Position numbers and translations under genes: made by a program. Below, piece by piece: positions 21,040 to 30,319 of a stretch of 32,197 bases of DNA. The stretch covers positions 771,626 to 803,822 of the forward strand of contig CAUYUJ010019082.1 of assembly GCA_963575745.1 (NCBI GenBank), given 5' to 3'. The notes under the pieces were generated by a model. The model made no database searches. It was not told where the DNA came from and saw only the letters and a list, made by a program, of their open reading frames with translations. Source of the DNA: Prorocentrum cordatum. Its lineage: Eukaryota; Sar; Dinophyceae; Prorocentrales; Prorocentraceae. How positions within the stretch are numbered: the first letter of the stretch is position 1; each line of letters starts with the position of its first letter.

Positions 21040-21310
21040 TCCTGTTTTTCTGATTGTGATGATGACGATGCGTATGACGATGGTAATGATAAATTCGAAT
21101 GGCGACTGTCCGATCGTATATATACAATCAACATCATCTCCATCACCATCATCACAATCATCCATCAGCATCATCACCACCATCGTCACCATCATCATCA
21201 TCACCACCACGACGACGACGACGACGACGATGGCGGGGGGACGACATGCGGACGCGCCCAATGGGACGACGACGAAGACGACGACGACGGCGGAGGGGAC
21301 GGCTCGATGG
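21040..21310. repeat. Strand-switching GAT/ATC microsatellite then GAC tract
   Basis: GAT-type triplets (to about 21100) turn into ATC/CATCAC-type triplets (from about 21130) on either side of the perfect palindrome GTATATATAC near 21116-21125. From 21210 the tract becomes GAC/GACGAC. The geometry mirrors the tract at 6661-6960 with opposite polarity. Confidence 0.8.
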
Positions 21311-21765
21311 GAGCTCTAACATGCTATGTAAGAGGCCCCATCGATTATGGGAGGCAACTCTAACATGCTGTTAACATAGCAAGTTAGAGTATGTTGGAGC
21401 GCCGTGGGAGTTCTAACATCGTATGTTAGAACTCCGTAGGACCTCTAACATGTCATGTTATATATAGCTCCCTGGGAGCTGAAACATGATGTAAGAGCTC
21501 CCAGGGAACTCCCTGGCACCTCTAACCTTGCACGTTAGACCTCCCAGGGAGCTCTAACATTGCACGTTAGAGCTCCAACGGAGCTCTAACATAGCACGTT
21601 AGAATATATTAGAGCTCCCTGGGAGCCCTAACACCGCATGGTGGAGCTCCAGTGGAGCTCCAACATAGCATGTTAGATTATGGTAGAGCCCCAATGGAGC
21701 TCTAACATCGTATGTTAGGGCTCCGTGGGAGCTCTAACATGATATGTTAGAACTCCGTGGACGAA
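21311..21765. repeat. 32-bp palindromic repeat cluster, third higher-order block
   Basis: Same family as 19736-20905, including the third copy of the block starting AACATGTCATGTTATA at about 21446. It abuts the 3' side of copy B of the duplicated gene. Confidence 0.85.
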
Positions 21766-22046
21766 CGAAGCCAGCGCCTGAAATGAATATAGCAACACCT
21801 GCTCCCAAAACGAAGTAGTCGAGGATCGAGCTCGAGGTGGGGCTCCGACGGGTGGGCGATGTGGGGGCCATAAGGAGCATACCCAATTTGCGAACAAACC
21901 CAGAGCCTTCCAAAACTCCAGGAGCCATATTCCAGCCCCCATACGCCGCGTCAGCGCGGCGAAAGAGCCAGCGCGCGAGCCAGGCTGAACGCCTCCGACA
22001 TCGGCTACAAGACGCCCATGCGAGGTCACTTGTCCTGCTGCTGAGC

Positions 22047-22868
22047 TCACTGGTCCTGCTGCTTGTCCTTCTGCTTGAGCTCCCCCACTTTCTGATCGAG
22101 CTCCTCGACTTTGTTTTCTGCTGGTTGCCTTGTGCCCGCAGGAGAGCCGCGAGCATCTGCCCCTGTGCCCGCAGGAGAGCCAGAATCTCATCCAACTTCT
22201 CGTCCTTGTTCTGTGCGTTGGCCAAGAAATTGAGCATCGTGGTGATAACGGTGGTTAGCCCGTCCTGCTGCTGCTGCTGCTGCGTAAGCTTCTGCTGCCG
22301 CTGCTGTGCTCCTGCTGTATCAGCTCCTGCTGTTGCAGCTCCTGATGACACAGCTCTTGAGCTGTTCCAGCTTTTCCTGTTGGTCTTCTCTCCTGCAGCT
22401 GTTCCAGCTTCTTGCTGATGGCCTTCACTTTGCCATTGCTCTCCTCTGCCCTCTCTGGCCTTGAGCTTGGCCTTCTTCGTCGACCCCCAGTCATCCGCTC
22501 CATCGCCTTCCCGCTTCTGGACGTGGCTCGAGTGGAGCTCCACAGTGCTCATGATGGTAGAGCACCATGCGGCCTTGTCATCATCAGAACCCTGTGGACA
22601 AGCATCATGGAACCAGATGCTTCTTCTGTACATTCTTGATGTGGTCCTGCGAAATCTGGTTCGTCGGGGCTGCCCATTTGTCGCACGCTGAACAGAACCA
22701 CCAGGGCTCATTAGGTTCCCCACTCGTCTTCGAAACGTACTCCTTAACTTGTAGCCATGGAGCATCAATGCGTCCAGTGTCAGGGTCCATGATGACGGTT
22801 TCTGGACATGGGCCAGGCCCCCCTGCGCTGCCCCCCATTTCTGGCATGGCAGCCTGCAGGCGCTGCAA
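22047..22868 (-). CDS. Duplicated coiled-coil protein, copy B
   Basis: Closely similar to the gene at 17020-17830 through its whole length: MDPDTGRIDAPWLQVKEYV, EPWWFCSACDKWAAP, FHDACPQGSDDDKAAWCS, then KVKAISKKLEQLQE and a QQQQQQDGLTTVITTMLNF helix, stop at 22047-22049. Here WFCSACDKWA keeps two Cys that could form half a zinc site, with later His/Cys. A frame change near 22605 follows KKHL; copy A is open there. Near 22450 the same AG-rich shift of frame is seen as in copy A, so it predates the duplication or reflects how both are read. No known function. Confidence 0.55.
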
Positions 22869-22944
22869 GAAATGCCTTGGGCCGAGGTGCTTGCGCTACA
22901 GGAAAGCTGGGGGATCTGATAAATGGAACCTCGCAGCGGTTGCC

Positions 22945-23075
22945 ATGTAGAGCTCCCTGGGATGTCTAACGTACCATGTAAGAGCTCCTGGTGGCGTCTC
23001 CGGGCCCGGACTGGCTGTGCAACGTGCTATGTGTCAGATCTGGTTCGAGGCCCCAGGGATCTCTAACATGCTGTG
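22945..23075. repeat. Degenerate palindromic repeat remnants
   Basis: Words such as AGAGCTCCCTGGGATGTC, ATGTAAGAGCTCCTGG and CCCAGGGATCTCTAACATG mark the worn edge of the palindromic family upstream of copy B. Confidence 0.6.
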
Positions 23076-23239
23076 TCCGCTCTACTAAGATAGGACGTGG
23101 GAAAGACGGCGCGAAGGAGGAGAAAGGAAAGGTGATGCAATCTGTTGCTGCCGCGAGGAAACGCTTAGGGGACCTGGCGCAGACTGGGTCAGCGGCTGTT
23201 GCAGCGTACTGGCGATTCTACCACTTCTGCATCGCAGCC

Positions 23240-23620
23240 TCAGTCGTCCCAGAGGTGAGGTCGAAACGGGAGATCGTCCTCACGCTCGCCAGTTTCTGGG
23301 TTGAGATAATGCATCTTCGTCGACGCGCCTGGCGCAGAATCGTAGTACGGCACCCAGCCTAGCGGAACAAGGTTATAATTCTCCACGGTAGGTCTCACTG
23401 GTTGCACGTTTTGAACTCCACTGGCAGCTTGGCGAATCTTGTCTTGCTGCCCTTGAGCTTCTTGCCTGGGCATTTCCAACGATAAATATATTCGAGCAGG
23501 TCGTTCCGTCTGTTGAACTCCGCTGGAGAGGCAATTTAGGATATGGAAGCAACCAATCCAAATCCATCATTTCTGCCCTCAGCAGATGTTGTGCAGCTTC
23601 TTCAATCACCACAAAAGATG
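23240..23620 (-). CDS. WW-like domain fragment, hypothetical
   Basis: The minus strand encodes VENYNLVPLGWVPYYDS followed by KMHYLNPETGEREDDLPF. This resembles a WW domain (LPxGW, a YYD/HYLN strand pair, TGE turn), which binds proline-rich peptides. The second conserved Trp is absent (TGEREDD), so binding is doubtful. The upstream part is Gln-rich in one frame (QEAQGQQDKIRQAASG). A second frame over the same bases also reads plausibly (EFNRRNDLLEYIYRWK), so the true frame or splice is uncertain. The start is not set. A possible spliced-leader relic lies about 400 nt upstream. Confidence 0.4.
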
Positions 23621-24011
23621 ATCACCGTCGCCGTCACGTTGAATTGCTACAATTTCTTACGATTGCCCGTTGGAACTGGTACATCACTCTCCCAGATATG
23701 CGTGACCTGTCTGTTGCAGCAACTTCGCTAACGAATGTGCGGTGCCCGCGCGGCTCTGCTTTTGAGACATAATAGCCAGTGAGAACTACACCAGGTAGCC
23801 ATATGCAGAACGTTTGATGAGGCAGCAGGAGATGGCTCGGATGAGATGACGAGGCAGGGGCAGAGGCAATGGCAGAAGGACTTGGAACTCGAAACTCTGG
23901 ACCGATCGGAAACGAAATCCATGTGCTGATTGTGCTTTACTTATCTTATCCAGAGCGTAGCGCGAAGCGCGTGACGCTTGCACTTGGAACTTGAACTCTG
24001 AACAGAGTGGA

Positions 24012-24024
24012 AGCCAAAATGGCT
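24012..24024 (-). other. Possible DinoSL relic core, AGCCATTTTGGCT
   Basis: The minus strand reads AGCCATTTTGGCT, identical to 13 consecutive bases of the 22-base dinoflagellate spliced leader. The bases on both sides do not match the leader (CA before, TCCA after). Because the 13-mer is itself largely palindromic, chance is not excluded. If genuine, it would mark a message that was spliced-leader capped, reverse-transcribed and reinserted. Confidence 0.35.
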
Positions 24025-24246
24025 TGCTGCTTGCTGGCTTGCTGTGGAGCTGCGAGTTGCTTTAGGAATTCTGTAATGTTTCGCTGGGTGCACTGGCGCA
24101 CTGGAGGCCCTTGTCCCTTGTCCCAATGTCCCTTGTTGGTCAACGGTCAACGGTCAACGGGGCAGCTTCCCCCACCACGTACCACGTCTGGGTAGTGCCG
24201 ACTGCGCGCACGAGACAGCGGAGCTGGGCAGCTTCGCAAATGGCGC

Positions 24247-25485
24247 TCAGAATGTCCTACAGACATATAGGAAGCTGCATGCGCAGTGCCTGACCGCAAG
24301 CCCCTGCTGCGACGCGACCTTGTTGTCAGCCCGGGGGAAGTGCGCGATCACATGCTTCCCAATCTCTCCGCATTGTTTGTCGGGGAAGGACGCGACCACT
24401 TGCATCTCATCGTAGCTGAGCTTGTGCCCGCGCATGAACCTTCGGTCGTTTCCTCGCCACCCCCATCCTCCATTCCATCGCCATGAAGGGTCGCTCGTGG
24501 TGCCGATGTAGACGGAGCGCCCAGAGGCGATGGCACGATCGTGGAGGTGCCGCACGCGCTTCATCACTAGACCAACGTCGATGTCGATGAGGGGCTGGTG
24601 TACAAACATCGATTGAATGCCGCGACAATCACTAAGCACCTGTCGAGCGTCCTCCCGGGCGCCTTCCCACATCATCTTAAGCCGCATCTCTCGGCTGCGC
24701 GAGCGCATGCGACGCCTGGCAGGCGCTGTCACTCTTTTGCCGCTGTCGCCGAAACAGGCGACCTTCGCGAACTGAAATGCGCTGCCGCCACCGACCCCTG
24801 CAAAGGCCCTCGGGCCCCGAACTCCAGAGGCCTTGCCGCCACCGTCGCCGCATCCTGCTCGGCCCTCGACAGCCTCGGTAGGCGGTCCCCCGCGTGGAAG
24901 GTCGAGCCCCAGGCGATCTGTGATGAACGAAAATGTGTCATTGTTCCCCTTGCCCATGCCACCACCATTGACGCCCTCGGCGCTGATGGTGTCACTGGCC
25001 ATGACCTTGACCTTGACGTTCACGCCGCAAGGCCCTCGAGCTGCTCCGCCGTCTCCGACGCTCCCTGGCGGAAGCGACGATGCTGATGCTGGATGCACCT
25101 GTGCTGGAGAGGGCGATGCTGTCTGGATCTCGCAGGCCCTGATCTCTGGAGGCGATGCCGACGGCTCTTGCAAGCCCTTATCTCTGGAGGAAGCGATGCT
25201 GCCTGGATCTCGCGCTGCTCTGTGGGTGCCGCCAGCGGCGCCAACGCCCGCTGCAAAACCCCCCTGGTCGGCCTGTTGCGGACTCGCAGCGGCGGCGGCC
25301 ACGGTCCGAACGTCCACGGCAACTCTGGCTTCAACATAGGGCGTCATACCTTCAGTGGCCTCGTCATCCGAGCCGCCGAACATGCCTCGCAGAAGGCAGG
25401 CAGACACCGACTGCGAGTCCGCGCTGGGAGACCCCCGGTATGAGGTGCTGAATAAAGGATCCCCCATGGCTCTTGCCCCAGCCAT
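24247..25485 (-). CDS. Protein with GIY-YIG-like C-terminal domain
   Basis: A 412-residue open frame. The first 250 residues are Ala/Gly/Ser-rich and probably disordered, with degenerate DNA repeats (GATGCTG-CTGGATCTCGC words near 25110 and 25195). Then come a basic RRRMRSRSREMRLKMM segment and a C-terminal domain with GRSVYIGTTSDPSWRW, GHKLSYDEMQVVASF and CGEIGKHVIAHF. The Y-I-G strand, the downstream Arg, and a later Glu in a helix match the layout of GIY-YIG nucleases. The first motif reads S-V-Y instead of G-I-Y. It ends SFLYVCRTF. The family usually cuts DNA, but activity here is only inferred. It could be the C-terminal part of a mobile-element protein. Confidence 0.5.
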   Translation of the reverse strand: MAGARAMGDPLFSTSYRGSPSADSQSVSACLLRGMFGGSDDEATEGMTPYVEARVAVDVRTVAAAAASPQQADQGGFAAGVGAAGGTHRAARDPGSIASSRDKGLQEPSASPPEIRACEIQTASPSPAQVHPASASSLPPGSVGDGGAARGPCGVNVKVKVMASDTISAEGVNGGGMGKGNNDTFSFITDRLGLDLPRGGPPTEAVEGRAGCGDGGGKASGVRGPRAFAGVGGGSAFQFAKVACFGDSGKRVTAPARRRMRSRSREMRLKMMWEGAREDARQVLSDCRGIQSMFVHQPLIDIDVGLVMKRVRHLHDRAIASGRSVYIGTTSDPSWRWNGGWGWRGNDRRFMRGHKLSYDEMQVVASFPDKQCGEIGKHVIAHFPRADNKVASQQGLAVRHCACSFLYVCRTF

Positions 25486-25489
25486 GGGG

Positions 25490-27133
25490 AACTAGCTTGG
25501 GCCAATCTGCCAATATGATGTAAGGATGCGAATCCTGTCGCGGATCTGCTGGGGTGCTCGGGGCTCTGTGGGGTCCTGGGCGCGGTGCCCTAGGGCCCTA
25601 GGGCCCTCTCTGGTGGCCTCTTCCTCCTCGCTTGCTGCGCCCAGCTGGTGGCGACCAGGGAGGTACTGGGCACCAGACAGCCGAAGGCTAGAGGCTAGAA
25701 CAATTCGAACCAGGCAGCCCAAGCATCCAAGCGCCTAGCGGCCTGGAGAGTGAGACAATCTGCATAAGGAATGCAGTTGATCTGAATATGGGCGTCTTTC
25801 TCCTCAACTCTGAGCTCAGGGATGCATGGGGGCGCCTGCGCTCGCTGTTCCAGCCATGCGCAGCACGTGCGCAGAGTCCTATCGTGGGCCCATTCCCGCT
25901 CGCGCCAGTAACAGATGCTCTCGCGGGCACCTTAGCTCAGGGCGTGATGCGCTCCACCCCCCTCCTCCCACCTGGACTTCTCCTCCCGCTCCTCCTCCTA
26001 GCCTCGTCCTCCTCGTCGTCGCCATCCTGGTTCCCCCACGTGGGCCTGCGGGGGCGCCGCGGCCGCCCGCGGCAGCGCCGCCCGCCACCAGGGACCTGGG
26101 GGGTGGGGAGGCGGAGGAGCTGTTGCAGCGGAGGCGCAGCAGACGGCGAGGGGAGACGAGTCGGAGAAGCTCGCCGTTTTGTTGTCACGCTTCTCTGCAT
26201 AAACAGCTGTTCCTACGATGCCTGGCCCTATCGAACCTCGGGCGCACACCCGCGCGCCTATCACTAGGAGCCTAGTGGACAGGCTTTTGCGCGCCGAGAG
26301 ACGGAGGGCGGCGCTCCGCCGGGGAGAGCTTGAACGGGAAACTACAAATTACCTGCCTCCAGCACGACAACGGCGGCACGCCGAACGGAGGCGCTGTTGC
26401 AGCGGAGCGCTGGCCACAAAGACTCTGCCGATTCCGCGCAACCGCCCCCATCCCAGCCCCTTCCCATTCCCCTCGCTGCCACCCCCCTGAGTAAGCCAAC
26501 TGGCAACCTGAGGCCAGCGAGCTGGATGCCAGGGTCCCTGAACGAGTGGCGCGCACCTAAGATGAGACGCACGAGAGGACAATACCACACACAATACATG
26601 TACTTCGTGTTGATATGTGTGCTAATCATATACAAACACACACACACCTCAGTCGCGCAGCCGGCTCAGCATCAAGGAAAACCGCAAGACAAACCCAGTC
26701 CGCACAGCGTCAAAGCGTATGCGGTGGGCCGCACAGGCGTGCCACTGTTAAAGGAATAAGGCAAACTTCATGGTATCTGACAGACAGTCACCCGACGCGA
26801 AGGGCATCTGACAGACAGTCACCCGACGCGACTGGAAGCACTTCGCCGGCCGGGTCAGGCGCCGGAGAACTTGCGGTGTTCCGTCATGCTAGCCACCCAC
26901 AACCCCACTCGAAATGTGTGCGAGGGTGCCGCGTACTCGAATTGTGTGCGCATATGTTGCATAGCGGATGGCAGGGCTCATCCGAGAGGCGCATCTGTTG
27001 CAGGTCGGCCAAAACTGGCGCTGACAGAAGCAATGCCTAAACCAGAACTGGCGCCGCGCAGTCGACTGTTGCAGTCTACCAGAAGCGCGCTCGGAGAGGC
27101 CCCGCGATTTACTGTGACAGTCTGTGCAAGCTG
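25490..27133. other. Intergenic; no gene recognised
   Basis: ORFs on both strands have no domains I recognise. Visible items are the hairpin motif CTGTTGCAG at 26120, 26394, 26995 and 27066, CTGTTCCAG at 25845, a short CA microsatellite at about 26636-26647, and a 26-bp direct repeat at 26775 and 26806. The last few hundred bases should be the 3' UTR of the minus-strand gene ending at 27134. Confidence 0.45.
26775..26831. repeat. 26-bp direct repeat, 31-bp period, two copies
   Basis: The 26-base sequence starting ATCTGACAGACAGTCACC and ending CGACGCGA occurs at 26775-26800 and again, identical, at 26806-26831. A recent local duplication is the simplest reading. Confidence 0.9.
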
Positions 27134-29702
27134 TCAGCTGCTCCCAGACGCGGGCTGCTCCCACCGAGGCTCACAGAGTTGCATTGCCTCGCCAAGGTTC
27201 GTGTAATAAATAAGCGCGACTCTGTCGTGCAGCGTTTTTGGGTGCGGGCGACTGTAGTAGTTGCCATGGTACTGCACCTGCACGTCCACGAGGATCCCGA
27301 AGATGTGCTCCCTGAAACAATAGCCATTGATGTTCTGCCTGATGCCGCCGATCCAGTACTTGTACTCGCGCCTGTGGAAGTCCCATTCTGCCTTGATCAC
27401 AATGTGCGCGTAGTATTGGTGCTGCGGTTGCACCAGGCAGAAGACGATGTCTCCTTTCTGCACGGTGGACGCCTCCTTCACGACGCAGCCAGGGCCTGCT
27501 TCCGCTGTTACAGCTTCGATGGGGTGAAAGGTGCAGAAGTCGCGCGACCGCACCAGAGGCCACATGGAGTTTCCCGAGCTCGGGTACCACACGGGGAAGC
27601 CGGCTAGGAGGTACTCATGTATCATATTGTTCCTCTCTCCCCGCAGCTTTAATTCCATAACGAACTTGTCGGGGTCCGACGCTGTACCCTCGACCAGCGT
27701 CCAGTCCTTGTGGAACACGGGACACGGGAATGGCCTCGTGCGGGGACGACAAAACAAAGGGTGGAAGGCGCTTCGGCTTGCTCTGCTCGACGACTGCGGC
27801 CTCCTCGGGGGGCAACTTGGCGATGGACTTGTAACCTTTGGACTGCTCCGCCGTCTGACCGACCTTTGCACGTAGTGGGAAGGCTGCCTTGGCTCTTGCA
27901 GCTATGCGGGCATTCGTCGTCTGTTCCGCCTGCCGCTTAAGAAGTTTCCGGCGCTCGATAGGCTTCTCGCTGTGCTTCATGGTGGCAGAAACCGTCGTCG
28001 CCCGTGTGGCTGACCCACGTGGAGCCTGGGATAAGAGCTGGCGCCGCTCAGCCTCCATGTGTTCCTGCCGCGCTCGCTCTGGCTCGGGCTCGTAGTGGTC
28101 CGCCTCTTGTCGCAGCTGCTCTCTCGTCATCGGCGGCGGCGGCGGCACGACCCTGCCCGATAAATCGATTGGCCGTGGCGGGCGGGCGGGCATCCGTTTC
28201 GGAAGAGGCTGGCCCTCCGCGGGCGCGTCACTGACCCTCTTCGCTGGCGCGTGCTTGGCCCACGGAGTCTTTTGCCCCCAATCATCCTCCTCCTGCCGAA
28301 GCGGAGATGTGAGAGGAGCACCCATCCCGCGCCGTGCATGGCTTTCTGGCCGTGTCCGTGCCGTGACAGGAGCATCCCGCGCCGTGCTGCGGGCGCGCTC
28401 TCTGCCTCTGCGGGTACGGTCACCAGCCTCTCGGGGGGAGTCGCTGTCGGAGATCACAATCGTGTGGCGCGGATCACCCGACTGCTCGGCCTGGGCCCAC
28501 GTTCTGTCGGCCTCCGACGGAAGCTCCGTCAGCCTGAGCCCGCTCCCCGCCGCCATCGGCGGGCCACTAGCGCCTGCGCCCTCACGAGCTGTTGCTGCCT
28601 CTCGCCGCCCGCTTGACGCTGTTGCAGCCAACTGGCGCTGGCGCGGCGGCGCCTCTCTCTGGCGACTCTGGGCGTTTGACAGGTGCCGCTGCTGGCTCTC
28701 CCGCCGCTGCCGATCCCACTGGTCCCGTACACCGTCTTCGATCCCAGTCGCCCCTGGCGGTTCCGACGCGCCCAGTCTATCATCTCAGTGTTCCACCTGG
28801 TCTCCTCATCGCTCAACTGCCTGCGCGCGGTCGCGTCCAGGCATCCGTAGGGTCTCTCCTGTCCCGCCCGGACCCCTGGGCGGTCGAAGATCACCATGCC
28901 GTCATTGTCCAACTGCTGCTGCTCATGTTGGACCCAGCGCAGGCGGCGCCCATGATCCAACGCCTCATTGTGTTCGCCCTCCTGGCGCGCGAACTTTACA
29001 TTCAACTCGCACCGCTCCCTCTGGCTCCGCAAGCCTTTGCGCTGGTTGTGCAAGTAATCCTACCTGAAGACTAGCCAAAACTGGAGGAGCTGTAGTACAA
29101 GTCGACGTCTAACTTGATATGTTACACCTCCCTGGGGATATCCGACATGCTATGTTAGAGCTCCCTGGGATATCTAACGTGATAGGTAGGAGCTGCGTGG
29201 GAGCTCTAACATGGTGAGTTAGAGCTCCCTGGGGGCTCTAGCATCCTCTAGCATGTCATGTTAGAGCTCCATGGGAGCTCTAATGTGGTATGTTAGAGCT
29301 CCAATGGAGCTCGAGCACCCTCGAAGATGCCATGTTAGAGCTCCCTGGGAGCTCTATCATGGAATGTTAGAGCTCCCTGGGAGCTCTAACGTGGCATGTT
29401 AGAGCTCCCTGGGAGCTCCAACATCATCCAGCACGCCATGTTAGAGCTCCAGGTGAGCTCTAACATGGCATGTTAGAGCTCCAATGGAGCTCTATCATCC
29501 TCTAACATGCCACGTTAGAGCCCCATGGGAGCTCTAACATGGCATGTTAGAGCTCCATGGGAGCTCTTATCAGTCGGGGGGGGGGCACTACAGCTAGCCC
29601 AGATTTGGCTGGTCTGACCTGGCGCCCTTTGCCCTTGCCCTTGCGCGCGTCGTCGTTGCCCTTGCCCTTGGCGCCCTTGCCCTTGCCGCCATTGCCGACC
29701 AT
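27134..29702 (-). CDS. S24/S26 peptidase-like protein, dinoflagellate-type
   Basis: Proposed start ATG 29700-29702 followed by a Gly/Lys-rich N-terminus (MVGNGGKGKGAKGKG), a candidate intron (29060-29591), then Arg/Gln-rich segments and a disordered middle (about 28700-27720). The C-terminal domain reads FPVWYPSSGNSMWPLVRSRD, then TVQKGDIVFCLVQPQ, YYAHIVIKAEWDF, YKYWIGGIRQNING and HIFGILVDVQVQYHGNYYS. The G-N-S-M-x-P motif and the later G-D-I-V and V-I-K strands resemble LexA/signal-peptidase-like serine peptidases (S24/S26). Ser in NSM and Lys in VIK would be the dyad, as inference. Similar proteins are, to my knowledge, repeated in dinoflagellate gene sets. One-base frame changes occur near 27700 and near 28700. 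The natural substrate is unknown. Confidence 0.6.
29060..29591 (-). other. Candidate GT-AG intron, 532 nt, filled with palindromic repeats
   Basis: The sense strand reads ...TCTGGGCTAGCT then gtagtg..., and later cttcaggtag then GATTACTTGCACAACC. Joining gives K-S-G-L-A / D-Y-L-H-N-Q with both sides in phase 0. Most of the interval (29110-29570) is the 32-bp palindromic family. Other donor sites are possible, as only the frame supports this pair. Confidence 0.45.
29110..29570. repeat. 32-bp palindromic repeat cluster
   Basis: About fourteen variants of GAGCTCCCTGGGAGCTC alternating with TAACATG-type palindromes. Some units are joined by an ATCATCCAGCACGCC-like or TCATCCTCTAACATGCC linker that is not seen in the 16-23 kb clusters, suggesting separate local amplification. 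Confidence 0.9.
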
Positions 29703-30319
29703 CTGCGCTGTTGCAGCTGGGGCGGGCTTGGAACAGCGCGCGCGCGGCGCGCGGGCAGGGTAGGGAGTCGAGCCGACAGCTACGGAGACGAGGGAGACAG
29801 AGAGAGGGAGAGAGAGATCCCCAAAGTTTTCGGATTGGATCACTGCAGACGTTTCGATGGGGATGGGAAGGTTGAACTGTCTCAGCTGCGGCAAAAGGGG
29901 GGGGGTCATCGCTCTGGAGGTTTCGATGGAGATCGCTCGCATGCACGCGAACACGTAGGTGGACTGGGGGCTGGGCTGGACAAGTGCGGTGGAAGACGGC
30001 CTCGTCGCTACTCCTGCCTCGTCCTGCTCTCCCCTCCTCCTTCAGCCCCATCACCCCCCTCGTCCCCCTCCTCCTGAGGGCGGCCCTGGGCGCCCGATGC
30101 TTCCCACCCCCACCCTCCCACCCTCGCCGCCGACAACCGCCGCCACGGGCAACCGCAGCCCCCCCCATCGGCGACCTTCAGGTCCCCAGCGGCGGGCAGC
30201 GCCGCCCGCGGCAGCGGCGCCCACTGAGGGGCGCAGGGGAGGTAAGGTCGGACGACGTTGGGCGGCGCTCTTTTTCAACAAAACTGGCACGATCGCAATC
30301 TATGGGACGGGCTACTTAC
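29703..30319. other. GC-rich interval; no gene recognised
   Basis: Upstream of the peptidase-like gene and downstream of the transposase-like gene. It includes GAGAGA (29790-29815), C-runs and CCCTCCTCC-type stretches. CTGTTGCAG at 29708 lies just upstream of the proposed ATG, so here it would be in a 5' UTR. ORFs are compositional. Confidence 0.45.
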
